Positions 36,201 to 50,070 of a stretch of 64,000 nucleotides of DNA are shown piece after piece. Origin of the DNA: Magicicada septendecula (lineage: Eukaryota; Arthropoda; Insecta; Hemiptera; Cicadidae); assembly GCA_034769895.1 (NCBI GenBank), contig CM068373.1, positions 199,062,134 through 199,126,133 on the forward strand. The letters are read 5' to 3'. Numbering within the stretch: position 1 is the stretch's first letter; the number at the start of each line of letters is the position of its first letter. The notes beneath the pieces are model-generated. The model was given only the letters and a program-made list of their open reading frames with translations, did no database searches and had not been told where the DNA came from. The translations under genes were made by a program, and so were the position numbers.

Positions 36201-36920
36201 AACAAAAAGCATTGTTTTGGTCTCGTAGAAATACTGAACAGCTACTGCTGCCAACTGGTAAAAGAAGACTTATAGTTTTCGCTACAATTGCAATTATCCT
36301 GTTTAAATTTATTAAAACAGTCAACCAGTGTTTTTTCCGAATAAAGGATTCCACAAGGATATATGTTTGATAGTATTTGTGTGTCGTTATTATTGCTGTT
36401 ACATTTAGTAAATAGAATTCACAGATTGCAGCGGACCCGACCGTTGGCATCGTTGAGTGACGTCACGGAAAAGAAGCAGCATAGTGGGAGTAAGCGGCAA
36501 TTTACAAAATTATTCGCCGTTCAACATAACACATTTATAATTACACATCGACGACTCCAGTGCGAGTTTGTCGCTACATTGTTTATATACATATTACAAG
36601 TTCACACTTCCTACGGGTGGTGTAATCCAAGTGCACACGACATATATACAAGTAACCTATTCACAATAACATTGTAAGTAACGAAAGATCTGGTTACCAA
36701 TAGACGAACCCGAAGTGAGGCTACATTACGTTTCAATAAGATTCAATCATCATATACAAATAATAAATGGTTACAAATTGGCGCACCAACGTGTGAGGCG
36801 TGTAATTTAATACAAATTAAATTATTATTAATAGAAAAATAAACTATAATAAACAAGATGAGGAAGCGAGAAACATCGTGAAAACGAGCGGCCGAAACCG
36901 AGAAGGTAGACGAGTTAAAT

Positions 36921-37817
36921 ATGGAAGACAAAGAAGCGACACCGGTTGAGGAAGTAGAAATTATAACAAGGAAAGATCAGGAAAAACAACCAGAAGAAAC
37001 CACACAAACAGAAAGCGAGAAGACGCAAGAAATGATTAGACGTATGATGGAATTAGTACAGGAAACTGGGAAAAAAATAACGGAAGGTTTCAGTAAGAAA
37101 CTGGACGAGAGGAATAAGAAATTGAAGGAAGACTTGAGTAAGAAAATGGAGGAAATGACCAAACAAATAATAAATGATAGTAAACTGTGGAGGGAAGGAT
37201 TAAGAAATGAGAGAACCGAAGAAATAAAAAATGATAGCAAACCAGAAACAGAAGAAATACCAAACGCCAAAACAGAGGAACCAGTAGTAGTATTACCTGA
37301 AAAGAAAACTAACGGAAACAAAGACAATACTAAAGATAGTGAAGTGGAACCAAAGAAAGTAAGAAGAACGCATCTAAAGAATTTAATAAAAACACCGGAA
37401 GAATGGGAGATGATGAACAATGGGTTAATTAATGTACTGAATACCCCAATTACCAACAATGAAGAAATCATGAATGCCAGAGACTATAGGAGGAGATTAA
37501 AAGCAATTTCAATAATGACTTACCACAAAACTATAGGTTACAACTTAGAGAAGACCAGAGATAAATGGGTAATACCAGAAATAGAAATACGTGGGAAAAT
37601 ATCAATGATATCATTAGTCATTGATGGACCAGTAACATATTGTTTTAATCAACAATATGATAGGATGAGTCGAATAAGCTTTGCAGCAAATGAAAGAATA
37701 AGATCGGGAAGAATGAAGTACAAGGAAGAAGCGAGAGATGCCGCAAGGAAAAAAATAATTGAAAAGACAATGGTAGTGCGGACAATAAGGTCAACTGAGA
37801 TTATGGACCCGGGATAA
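36921..37817 (+). CDS. 298-aa coiled-coil protein, unit 5 copy
   Basis: The protein has the majority sequence. At residue 94 it uses TTA for Leu as in units 1 and 7, where the rest use CTA. This is the only synonymous difference I found among the copies. Confidence 0.6.
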   Translation: MEDKEATPVEEVEIITRKDQEKQPEETTQTESEKTQEMIRRMMELVQETGKKITEGFSKKLDERNKKLKEDLSKKMEEMTKQIINDSKLWREGLRNERTEEIKNDSKPETEEIPNAKTEEPVVVLPEKKTNGNKDNTKDSEVEPKKVRRTHLKNLIKTPEEWEMMNNGLINVLNTPITNNEEIMNARDYRRRLKAISIMTYHKTIGYNLEKTRDKWVIPEIEIRGKISMISLVIDGPVTYCFNQQYDRMSRISFAANERIRSGRMKYKEEARDAARKKIIEKTMVVRTIRSTEIMDPG

Positions 37818-38059
37818 ATTATATACCACACACCATCAAGAAAAGGGACGGATGCTACGCTAACCGACTACGGCCAAAGAACCATTTTAAAGAGACGAGA
37901 AACAAGTTTCATTGAGTAACAATAATATGAATAAAGAATAAAGAAACAGAACCATACAAATGAAGGTATGAGCAACTGACCGACATAACGAAAATTACCA
38001 AAAGATCATCAATACTGGGTACAGAAGGACATATGACCATAAGCACTATAATAAGAATT

Positions 38060-38833
38060 GAAGAAATTATTATAAAAACAACAAAATTCCAAACAAAGAG
38101 TAAGAACAACTTACAACTAATTATTTATGAGAACTAATTTGGAATTGAAGAATTTATTATTATAAAACCACAAAATTCTAAAAAAATAGTAAGATCAACT
38201 TACAACTAATTATTTATGAGAATTAATTTGGAATTGAAGAATTTATTATTATAAAACCAACAAAATTCTAAACAAAGAGTAAGAACAACTTACAACTAAT
38301 TATTTATGAGAATTAATTTGGAATTGAAGAATTTATTATTATAAAACCAACAAAATTCCAAACAAATAGTAAGATCAACTTACAACTAATTATTTATGAG
38401 AATTAATTTGGAATTGAAGAATTTATTATTATAAAACCACCAAAATTCTAAAGAAATAGTAAGATCAACTTACAACTAATTATTTATGAGAATTAATTTG
38501 GAATTGAAGAATTTATTATTATAAAACCAACAAAATTCCAAACAAAGAGTAAGAACAACTTACAACTAATTATTTATGAGAATTAATATGAAACTGAAGA
38601 ATTTATTATTACAATACCACGAAATTGAAAAAATGTAGTAAGCTCATCTTACCAACTTTGATAATTCAGAATATAATTTTAAATGAAGCCCAATAAACAA
38701 AGTTGAATATCTCAGAATTTAGATAAATAGTAAGGACCAATTACAGTACAGATTGATAATGTAATTATGAATCAAGCAGATAAACAACTGGGAATAAATT
38801 TCCAAATTCTAAACAAAATAAGCACCTCTTATT
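38060..38833 (+). repeat. 90-base minisatellite, unit 5
   Basis: Nine periods. The last decayed hairpin reads ATAAGCACCTCTTAT, a variant shared with all later units but not with units 1-4. Confidence 0.9.
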
Positions 38834-41800
38834 AAACACAGTTATGAACTTATTATTTGAATATAAAAGAAAGATGCAACATCCATAAATTAGAAGAAAC
38901 TATAGTGATATAAAATGAATAAGAAAGGACAAATGTAGACAGTCGACGATGAAAATGAGACAAGACTAGAAACGAATTTATTGCAAATAACCTATCATGA
39001 TTGTGAGAGAATCAACAACAACTGAAGATGCAAATATATGTTATGTTTTAATTTAAATAAAGATAGTGGATGAAAAATGAAGATTAAGCAGTACTGATAA
39101 AGAAGGAAGGAAGATAGTACCAATAGAAAATAAAAAATGTTATTAATATCGCCACAAGAAAATAAACATCTGAAAGAATCAATGGAAAGAAATATTTAGA
39201 TCTGAGAAGTTAGACTGAGTGAACAATCCCAAGAATATATTATATTATTTTATTTATTTTAGTCGTGAATAGACTAGTGATTATTAAATGTGATTGACTG
39301 ACGAGATAGCTCCAGCAATCGATATTATTTATGTATTATGTATTGTAAGGACAGCGGGGTATTAGGTCAAGAGAGCCCCCCGACTGATTCCAGAATATAT
39401 GGTGATTAATTTGTTATGGAAGTAACACGTTCCAGGGATAGAACACTTATAATTAAAGACAAGTATACCAGATCATAATAAGAATAACAAATGACAATGT
39501 GAAAGTTAAGATAATTGATAATTTCAACAAAAAACAATATTTTATTAAAATGATCAAATTTGGTGGCACGGTAATATGTAACATTACATTTGGAACAACA
39601 TAATATCGTACCTGATTTAATGAAGACTTTGGTTAAGAAGCTGACAAGGAGAACAATATCTTCCAAGATGATAGTGAAGAGGAACGACTAACAATTTTAG
39701 ACTGACTAGTAAGACAACTGACCGTACCCAAATTAATGATTTAGGCTAAGTGATGCAAAACACCTTTAACCCCAACTATGACAATGAACTTTCAGTAATG
39801 ACCAAACAAAGAATTATAAAGACAAACGGTTTATGAACCAGGACTATAAAGAAACAAATGGTTTCAGTTAATGTATCATTATATCCAGATAATCAAAATA
39901 CAAAGTGAGGGATAATAGGCCCAAACATGTAATATTATGTAAGAGAAATATTAGTAAATAATTAAGTTAATTGATGTAACAAAAACATAAATACACCTGA
40001 TTATAGATAAATGAACCATACAAATAATTGTCACATATAGAGTTCATAGGGTTGTCCAGTAAACAACAAATTATAACATGGTCACAATAACATTTATAAC
40101 AAGAGTAAAACCCAGATAAACAGTAAATGTAACAAGATTATTAGAACTGTGTGGTGAGGTAGAGCAACAGTGTTCACTTTATTGTAACTTTTGTAAGTCA
40201 AACATCAGTAAGTATACGGATGTTGAAACCCATATAAATAGTAAATATGACATAGACAGTGTCAGAATAATGAGTAAATTAGGTGACAATGAACTAACTA
40301 ATTAGTATAGAATTTGTTTTGTAAAATGTGCATGTTTTATGTTATAGCACAGTGTTATATCATAGTATTTGTGTTGTGTTTTTTGTATGTAACAGGTGAT
40401 ACAGTTAGTTTAAAGGAATGTCAATTTAATGATATTAATTCCATTTTTTTATGTTGTGTTAACAAATATAGCAATAGAGCTGATGTTAAACCATGGTAAA
40501 TTAATTGACCAAGCAGAATGGACTATACAAAGATGTTTTGTTAAGTGTCAAACACCTATACAGTTTGAGTAGAAAACAGTTATTTGTGCAAGGATTTGGT
40601 ATAATCATAGCCATGTGGGCATGAATTTAACTATTAGAATAATATATCTTTTGTGTTGTTAAAATAACGTTATATGTTAAACCATTTTGATGAGTGTTAG
40701 AAGTTAATTTAATTGTTAAAGATGTTAAAACATGGTGATGAAAGTAATACTATTACATAGGCCAGGTGAAACCAACTTTAGTAAATTTTGAACAATTATA
40801 TTAGAAATTTTGTAATGCAAATGTGAAAGGGTAGATGTATTTATAGTTAATAATGTATACAAGGAATATAGAAACAAAATAACACATATCAAGTTATTTA
40901 AGAAAATTCCAAATAACAAAATTGTAACATCCATAGTTCTTAAGCAAAAATAGGCACGTTTGGTGTCTAAATATAACAAATGTGAAGATCAAAATAATGC
41001 TGATAATGGTTTTAAACTCCCATTCAGTATAGAAAAGTTATGTTAGTTTAAAGATTTTGAACAAATTTTAGACTTCGAAATAATGAAAGTATATGACAAT
41101 GTATATCCGAATTGGCCAACCAGATTCCAAGTTTACCCTTAGCAACCAGAAATTTCGGATAAATAAAATGAGACTTCTTTGACAACGATCTTAGCAGATA
41201 GACGCGTTCTTAAATCGTCTTACATTATATGTTATAAAGTGTGAAAAAACTATACAACCAGATAAATACAGTTAGAGGTACACTACACGAACTTTTTGCA
41301 ATAACAGAAGAACACCCATTACATGGAATAGAAGATATAATAACCAGGAAGAAGATTTGAAGTGGACGAGGGACGAGAAAGAAGATCCGACGTGTACGTG
41401 GGCCCTATCTTCAACCAAGAAGAGTACAAGAAGAGGATTTGGTGATTCTGACATCTCATTATATCGTACTTCAACACACACACTTGTATACACGAATTTT
41501 TAGTAATAATCAACTAAACTACAGACACCATATAACACAAACACTAAAAACAATCACTAATAACACCATATAAGACCAACACCTTTTTAAACACAACAAG
41601 AACTTTTAATTTACATAATAACTATCAAAGCCTGAACTGGACATAACCTTTTTAAAACTGGTAACCACTATACAATTTCTGTGTGCACCTATCACTCCAA
41701 CGTTGTAATATCCTGTAATTGTAAACTTGTATTTTGATTAATAGTGTATTATTTTGTATAATTATTATCCCCGAACCATATACGCCCTGAGATAATTAAT

Positions 41801-42537
41801 ATTTTTATTTAAAAACGTTAACAAAAAGCATTGTTTTGGTCTCGTAGAAATACTGAACAGCTACTGCTGCCAACTGGTAAAAGAAGACATAGTTTTCGCT
41901 ACAATTGCGATTATCCTGTTTAAATTTATTAAAACAGTCAACCAGTGTTTTTTCCGAATAAAGGATTCCACAAGGATATATGTTTGATAGTATTTGTGTG
42001 TCGTTATTATTGCTGTTACATTTAGTAAATAGAATTCACAGATTGCAGCGGACCCGACCGTTGGCATCGTTGAGTGACGTCACGGAAAAGAAGCAGCATA
42101 GTGGGAGTAAGCGGCAATTTACAAAATTATTCGCCGTTCAACATAACACATTTATAATTACACATCGACGACTCCAGTGCGAGTTTGTCGCTACATTGTT
42201 TATATACATATTACAAGTTCACACTTCCTACGGGTGGTGTAATCCAAGTGCACACGACATATATACAAGTAACCTATTCACAATAACATTGTACGTAACG
42301 AAAGATCTGGTTACCAATAGACGAACCCGAAGTGAGGCTACATTACGTTTCAATAAGATTCAATCATCATATACAAATAATAAATGGTTACAAATTGGCG
42401 CACCAACGTGTGAGGCGTGTAATTTAATACAAATTAAATTATTATTAATAGAAAAATAAACTATAATAAACAAGATGAGGAAGCGAGAAACATCGTGAAA
42501 ACGAGCGGCCGAAACCGAGAAGGTAGACGAGTTAAAT

Positions 42538-43434
42538 ATGGAAGACAAAGAAGCGACACCGGTTGAGGAAGTAGAAATTATAACAAGGAAAGATCAGGAA
42601 AAACAACCAGAAGAAACCACACAAACAGAAAGCGAGAAGACGCAAGAAATGATTAGACGTATGATGGAATTAGTACAGGAAACTGGGAAAAAAATAACGG
42701 AAGGTTTCAGTAAGAAACTGGACGAGAGGAATAAGAAATTGAAGGAAGACTTGAGTAAGAAAATGGAGGAAATGACCAAACAAATAATAAATGATAGTAA
42801 ACTGTGGAGGGAAGGACTAAGAAATGAGAGAACCGAAGAAATAAAAAATGATAGCAAACCAGAAACAGAAGAAATACCAAACGCCAAAACAGAGGAACCA
42901 GTAGTAGTATTACCTGAAAAGAAAACTAACGGAAACAAAGACAATACTAAAGATAGTGAAGTGGAACCAAAGAAAGTAAGAAGAACGCATCTAAAGAATT
43001 TAATAAAAACACCGGAAGAATGGGAGATGATGAACAATGGGTTAATTAATGTACTGAATACCCCAATTACCAACAATGAAGAAATCATGAATGCCAGAGA
43101 CTATAGGAGGAGATTAAAAGCAATTTCAATAATGACTTACCACAAAACTATAGGTTACAACTTAGAGAAGACCAGAGATAAATGGGTAATACCAGAAATA
43201 GAAATACGTGGGAAAATATCAATGATATCATTAGTCATTGATGGACCAGTAACATATTGTTTTAATCAACAATATGATAGGATGAGTCGAATAAGCTTTG
43301 CAGCAAATGAAAGAATAAGATCGGGAAGAATGAAGTACAAGGAAGAAGCGAGAGATGCCGCAAGGAAAAAAATAATTGAAAAGACAATGGTAGTGCGGAC
43401 AATAAGGTCAACTGAGATTATGGACCCGGGATAA
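42538..43434 (+). CDS. 298-aa coiled-coil protein, unit 6 copy
   Basis: Open throughout with the majority protein sequence. Confidence 0.6.
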   Translation: MEDKEATPVEEVEIITRKDQEKQPEETTQTESEKTQEMIRRMMELVQETGKKITEGFSKKLDERNKKLKEDLSKKMEEMTKQIINDSKLWREGLRNERTEEIKNDSKPETEEIPNAKTEEPVVVLPEKKTNGNKDNTKDSEVEPKKVRRTHLKNLIKTPEEWEMMNNGLINVLNTPITNNEEIMNARDYRRRLKAISIMTYHKTIGYNLEKTRDKWVIPEIEIRGKISMISLVIDGPVTYCFNQQYDRMSRISFAANERIRSGRMKYKEEARDAARKKIIEKTMVVRTIRSTEIMDPG

Positions 43435-43676
43435 ATTATATACCACACACCATCAAGAAAAGGGACGGATGCTACGCTAACCGACTACGGCCAAAGAACC
43501 ATTTTAAAGAGACGAGAAACAAGTTTCATTGAGTAACAATAATATGAATAAAGAATAAAGAAACAGAACCATACAAATGAAGGTATGAGCAACTGACCGA
43601 CATAACGAAAATTACCAAAAGATCATCAATACTGGGTACAGAAGGACATATGACCATAAGCACTATAATAAGAATT

Positions 43677-44450
43677 GAAGAAATTATTATAAAAACAACA
43701 AAATTCCAAACAAAGAGTAAGAACAACTTACAACTAATTATTTATGAGAACTAATTTGGAATTGAAGAATTTATTATTATAAAACCACAAAATTCTAAAA
43801 AAATAGTAAGATCAACTTACAACTAATTATTTATGAGAATTAATTTGGAATTGAAGAATTTATTATTATAAAACCAACAAAATTCTAAACAAAGAGTAAG
43901 AACAACTTACAACTAATTATTTATGAGAATTAATTTGGAATTGAAGAATTTATTATTATAAAACCAACAAAATTCCAAACAAATAGTAAGATCAACTTAC
44001 AACTAATTATTTATGAGAATTAATTTGGAATTGAAGAATTTATTATTATAAAACCACCAAAATTCTAAAGAAATAGTAAGATCAACTTACAACTAATTAT
44101 TTATGAGAATTAATTTGGAATTGAAGAATTTATTATTATAAAACCAACAAAATTCCAAACAAAGAGTAAGAACAACTTACAACTAATTATTTATGAGAAT
44201 TAATATGAAACTGAAGAATTTATTATTACAATACCACGAAATTGAAAAAATGTAGTAAGCTCATCTTACCAACTTTGATAATTCAGAATATAATTTTAAA
44301 TGAAGCCCAATAAACAAAGTTGAATATCTCAGAATTTAGATAAATAGTAAGGACCAATTACAGTACAGATTGATAATGTAATTATGAATCAAGCAGATAA
44401 ACAATTGGGAATAAATTTCCAAATTCTAAACAAAATAAGCACCTCTTATT
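43677..44450 (+). repeat. 90-base minisatellite, unit 6
   Basis: Nine periods with unchanged variant order. Just behind it the unit reads GCAACAACCATAAATT (near 44493) where the others have GCAACATCC. Confidence 0.9.
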
Positions 44451-47400
44451 AAACACAGTTATGAACTTATTATTGGAATATAAAAGAAAGATGCAACAAC
44501 CATAAATTAGAAGAAACTATAGTGATATAAAATGAATAAGAAAGGACAAATGTAGACAGTCGACGATGAAAATGAGACAAGACTAGAAACGAATTTATTG
44601 CAAATAACCTATCATGATTGTGAGAGAATCAACAACAACTGAAGATGCAAATACATGTTATGTTTTAATTTAAATGAAGATAGTGGATGAAAAATGAAGA
44701 TTAAGCAGTACTGATAAAGAAGGAAGGAAGATAGTACCAATAGAAAATAAAAAATGATATTAATATCGCCACAAGAAAATAAACACCTGAAAGAATCAAT
44801 GGAAAGAAATATTTAGATCTGAGAAGTTAGACTGAGTGAACAATCCCAAGAATATATTATATTATTTTATTTATTTTAGTCGTGAATAGACTAGTGATTA
44901 TTAAATGTGATTGACTGACGAGATAGCTCCAGCAATCGATATTATTTATGTATTATGTATTGTAAGGACAGCGGGGTATTAGGTCAAGAGAGCCCCCCGA
45001 CTGATTCCAGAATATATGGTGATTAATTTGTTATGGAAGTAACACATTCCAGGGATAGAACACTTATAATTAAAGACAAGTATACCAGATCATAATAAGA
45101 ATAACAAATGACAATGTGAAAGTTAAGATAATTGATAATTTCAACAAAAAACAATATTTTATTAAAATGATCAAATTTGGTGGCACGGTAATATGTAACA
45201 TTACATTTGGAACAACGTAATATTGTACCTGATTTAATGAAGACTTTGGTTAAGAAGCTGACAAGGAGAACAATATCTTCCAAGATGATAGTGAATAGGA
45301 ACGACTAACAATTTTAGACTGACTAGTAAGACAACTGACCGTACCCAAATTAATGATTTAGGCTAAGTGATGCAAAACACCTTTAACCCCAACTATGACA
45401 ATGAACTTTCAGTAATGACCAAACAAAGAATTATAAAGACAAACGGTTTATGAACCAGGACTATAAAGAAACAAATGGTTTCAGTTAATGTATCATTATA
45501 TCCAGATAATCAAAATACAAAGTGAGGGATAATAGGCCCAAACATGTAATATTATGTAAGAGAAATATTAGTAAATAATTAAGTTAATTGATGTAACAAA
45601 AATATAAATACACCTGATTATAGATAAATGAACCATACAAATAATTGTCACATATAGAGTTCATAGGGTTGTCCAGTAAACAACAAATTATAACATGGTC
45701 ACAATAACATTTATAACAAGAGTAAAACCCAGATAAACAGTAAATGTAACAAGATTATTAGAACTGTGTGGTGAGGTAGAGCAACAGTGTTCACTTTATT
45801 GTAACTTTTGTAAGTCAAACATCAGTAAGTATACGGATGTTGAAACCCATATAAATAGTAAATATGACATAGACAGTGTCAGAATAATGAGTAAATTAGG
45901 TGACAATGAACTAACTAATTAGTATAGAATTTGTTTTGTAAAATGTGCATGTTTTATGTTATAGCACAGTGTTATATCATAGTATTTGTGTTGTGTTTTT
46001 TGTATGTAACAGGTGATACAGTTAGTTTAAAGGAATGTCAATTTAATGATATTAATTCCATTTTTTTATGTTGTGTTAACAAATATAACAATAGAGCTGA
46101 TGTTAAACCATGGTAAATTAATTGACCAAGCAGAATGGACTATACAAAGATGTTTTGTTAAGTGTCAAACACCTATACAGTTTGAGTAGAAAACAGTTAT
46201 TTGTGCAAGGATTTGGTATAATCATAGTCATGTGGGCATGAATTTAACTATTAGAATAATATATCTTTTGTGTTGTTAAAATAACGTTATATGTTAAACC
46301 ATTTTGATGAGTGTTAGAAGTTAATTTAATTGTTAAAGATGTTAAAACATGGTGATGAAAGTAATACTATTACATAGGCCAGGTGAAACCAACTTTAGTA
46401 AATTTTGAACAATTATATTAGAAATTTTGTAATGCAAATGTGAAAGGGTAGATGTATTTATAGTTAATAATGTATACAAGGAATATAGAAACAAAATAAC
46501 ACATATCAAGTTTTTTTAAGAAAATTCCAAATAACAAAATTGTAACATCCATAGTTCTTAAGCAAAAATAGGCACGTTTGGTGTCTAAATATAACAAATG
46601 TGAAGATCAAAATAATGCTGATAATGGTTTTAAACTCCCATTCAGTATAGAAAAGTTATGTTAGTTTAAAGATTTTGAACAAATTTTAGACTTCGAAATA
46701 ATGAAAGTATATGACAATGTATATCCGAATTGGCCAACCAGATTCCAAGTTTACGCTTAGCAACCAGAAATTTCGGATAAATAAAATGAGACTTCTTTGA
46801 CAACGATCTTAGCAGATAGACGCGTTCTTAAATCGTCTTACATTATATGTTATAAAGTGTGAAAAAACTATACAACCAGATAAATACAGTTAGAGGTACA
46901 CTACACGAACTTTTTGCAATAACAGAAGAACACCCATTACATGGAATAGAAGATATAATAACCAGGAAGAAGATTTGAAGTGGACGAGGGACGAGAAAGA
47001 AGATCCGACGTGTACGTGGGCCCTATCTTCAACCAAGAAGAGTACAAGAAGAGGATTTGGTGATTCTGACATCTCATTATATCGTACTTCAACACACACA
47101 CTTGTATACACGAATTTTTAGTAATAATCAACTAAACTACAGACACCATATAACACAAACACTAAAAACAATCACTAATAACACCATATAAGACTAACAC
47201 CTTTTTAAACACAACAAGAACTTTTAATTTACATAATAACTATCAAAGCCTGAACTGGACATAACCTTTTTAAAACTGGTAACCACTATACAATTTCTGT
47301 GTGCACCTATCACTCCAACGTTGTAATATCCTGTAATTGTAAACTTGTATTTTGATTAATAGTGTATTATTTTGTATAATTATTATCCCCGAACCATATA

Positions 47401-48157
47401 CGCCCTGAGATAATTAATATTTTTATTTAAAAACGTTAACAAAAAGCATTGTTTTGGTCTCGTAGAAATACTGAACAGCTACTGCTGCCAACTGGTAAAA
47501 GAAGACTTATAGTTTTCGCTACAATTGCGATTATCCTGTTTAAATTTATTAAAACAGTCAACCAGTGTTTTTTCCGAATAAAGGATTCCACAAGGATATA
47601 TGTTTGATAGTATTTGTGTGTCGTTATTATTGCTGTTACATTTAGTAAATAGAATTCACAGATTGCAGCGGACCCGACCGTTGGCATCGTTGAGTGACGT
47701 CACGGAAAAGAAGCAGCATAGTGGGAGTAAGCGGCAATTTACAAAATTATTCGCCGTTCAACATAACACATTTATAATTACACATCGACGACTCCAGTGC
47801 GAGTTTGTCGCTACATTGTTTATATACATATTACAAGTTCACACTTCCTACGGGTGGTGTAATCCAAGTGCACACGACATATATACAAGTAACCTATTCA
47901 CAATAACATTGTACGTAACGAAAGATCTGGTTACCAATAGACGAACCCGAAGTGAGGCTACATTACGTTTCAATAAGATTCAATCATCATATACAAATAA
48001 TAAATGGTTACAAATTGGCGCACCAACGTGTGAGGCGTGTAATTTAATACAAATTAAATTATTATTAATAGAAAAATAAACTATAATAAACAAGATGAGG
48101 AAGCGAGAAACATCGTGAAAACGAGCGGCCGAAACCGAGAAGGTAGACGAGTTAAAT

Positions 48158-49054
48158 ATGGAAGACAAAGAAGCGACACCGGTTGAGGAAGTAGAAATTA
48201 TAACAAGGAAAGATCAGGAAAAACAACCAGAAGAAACCACACAAACAGAAAGCGAGAAGACGCAAGAAATGATTAGACGTATGATGGAATTAATACAGGA
48301 AACTGGGAAAAAAATAACGGAAGGTTTCAGTAAGAAACTGGACGAGAGGAATAAGAAATTGAAGGAAGACTTGAGTAAGAAAATGGAGGAAATGACCAAA
48401 CAAATAATAAATGATAGTAAACTGTGGAGGGAAGGATTAAGAAATGAGGGAACCGAAGAAATAAAAAATGATAGCAAACCAGAAACAGAAGAAATACCAA
48501 ACGCCAAAACAGAGGAACCAGTAGTAGTATTACCTGAAAAGAAAACTAACGGAAACAAAGACAATACTAAAGATAGTGAAGTGGAACCAAAGAAAGTAAG
48601 AAGAACGCATCTAAAGAATTTAATAAAAACACCGGAAGAATGGGAGATGATGAACAATGGGTTAATTAATGTACTGAATACCCCAATTACCAACAATGAA
48701 GAAATCATGAATGCCAGAGACTATAGGAGGAGATTAAAAGCAATTTCAATAATGACTTACCACAAAACTATAGGTTACAACTTAGAGAAGACCAGAGATA
48801 AATGGGTAATACCAGAAATAGAAATACGTGGGAAAATATCAATGATATCATTAGTCATTGATGGACCAGTAACATATTGTTTTAATCAACAATATGATAG
48901 GATGAGTCGAATAAGCTTTGCAGCAAATGAAAGAATAAGATCGGGAAGAATGAAGTACAAGGAAGAAGCGAGAGATGCCGCAAGGAAAAAAATAATTGAA
49001 AAGACAATGGTAGTGCGGACAATAAGGTCAACTGAGATTATGGACCCGGGATAA
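48158..49054 (+). CDS. 298-aa coiled-coil protein, unit 7 copy
   Basis: Open throughout. It has Gly at residue 98 (Arg elsewhere) and Ile46 as in unit 1. Confidence 0.6.
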   Translation: MEDKEATPVEEVEIITRKDQEKQPEETTQTESEKTQEMIRRMMELIQETGKKITEGFSKKLDERNKKLKEDLSKKMEEMTKQIINDSKLWREGLRNEGTEEIKNDSKPETEEIPNAKTEEPVVVLPEKKTNGNKDNTKDSEVEPKKVRRTHLKNLIKTPEEWEMMNNGLINVLNTPITNNEEIMNARDYRRRLKAISIMTYHKTIGYNLEKTRDKWVIPEIEIRGKISMISLVIDGPVTYCFNQQYDRMSRISFAANERIRSGRMKYKEEARDAARKKIIEKTMVVRTIRSTEIMDPG

Positions 49055-49296
49055 ATTATATACCACACACCATCAAGAAAAGGGACGGATGCTACGCTAA
49101 CCGACTACGGCCAAAGAACCATTTTAAAGAGACGAGAAACAAGTTTCATTGAGTAACAATAATATGAATAAAGAATAAAGAAACAGAACCATACAAATGA
49201 AGGTATGAGCAACTGACCCACATAACGAAAATTAACAAAAGATCATCAATACTGGGTACAGAAGGACATATGACCATAAGCACTATAATAAGAATT

Positions 49297-50070
49297 GAAG
49301 AAATTATTATAAAAACAACAAAATTCCAAACAAAGGGTAAGAACAACTTACAACTAATTATTTATGAGAACTAATTTGGAATTGAAGAATTTATTATTAT
49401 AAAACCACAAAATTCTAAAAAAATAGTATGATCAACTTACAACTAATTATTTATGAGAATTAATTTGGAATTGAAGAATTTATTATTATAAAACCAACAA
49501 AATTCTAAACAAAGAGTAAGAACAACTTACAACTAATTATTTATGAGAATTAATTTGGAATTGAAGAATTTATTATTATAAAACCAACAAAATTCCAAAC
49601 AAATAGTAAGATCAACTTACAACTAATTATTTATGAGAATTAATTTGGAATTGAAGAATTTATTATTATAAAACCACCAAAATTCTAAAGAAATAGTAAG
49701 ATCAACTTACAACTAATTATTTATGAGAATTAATTTGGAATTGAAGAATTTATTTTTATAAAACCAACAAAATTCCAAACAAAGAGTAAGAACAACTTAC
49801 AACTAATTATTTATGAGAATTAATATGAAACTGAAGAATTTATTATTACAATACCACGAAATTGAAAAAATGTAGTAAGCTCATCTTACCAACATTGATA
49901 ATTCAGAATATAATTTTAAATGAAGCCCAATAAACAAAGTTGAATATCTCAGAATTTAGATAAATAGTAAGGACCAATTACAGTACAGATTGATAATGTA
50001 ATTATGAATCAAGCAGATAAACAATTGGGAATAAATTTCCAAATTCTAAACAAAATAAGCACCTCTTATT
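49297..50070 (+). repeat. 90-base minisatellite, unit 7
   Basis: Nine periods with several private substitutions, for example GGGTAAG in the first repeat, GTATGATC in the second and TTTTTATAAAACC in the sixth. It is the most diverged of the full-length minisatellites. Confidence 0.9.

Larger units (their letters stand above)
33958..39576 (+). mobile_element. Array unit 5 (5619 bp)
   Basis: LTR-like part 33958-36775. Near 36676 it reads TTGTAAGTAACG where the others read TTGTACGTAACG. This puts a stop into the 159-codon chance frame that crosses the LTR end, while the 298-codon frame stays open. Confidence 0.92.
39577..45193 (+). mobile_element. Array unit 6 (5617 bp)
   Basis: LTR-like part 39577-42392. 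It lacks two bases near 41889 (GAAGACATAG for GAAGACTTATAG). It starts the second subtype, with GGGTTGTCCAG near 40048 and TTGCGATTATCC near 41905, variants also found in unit 1. Confidence 0.92.
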
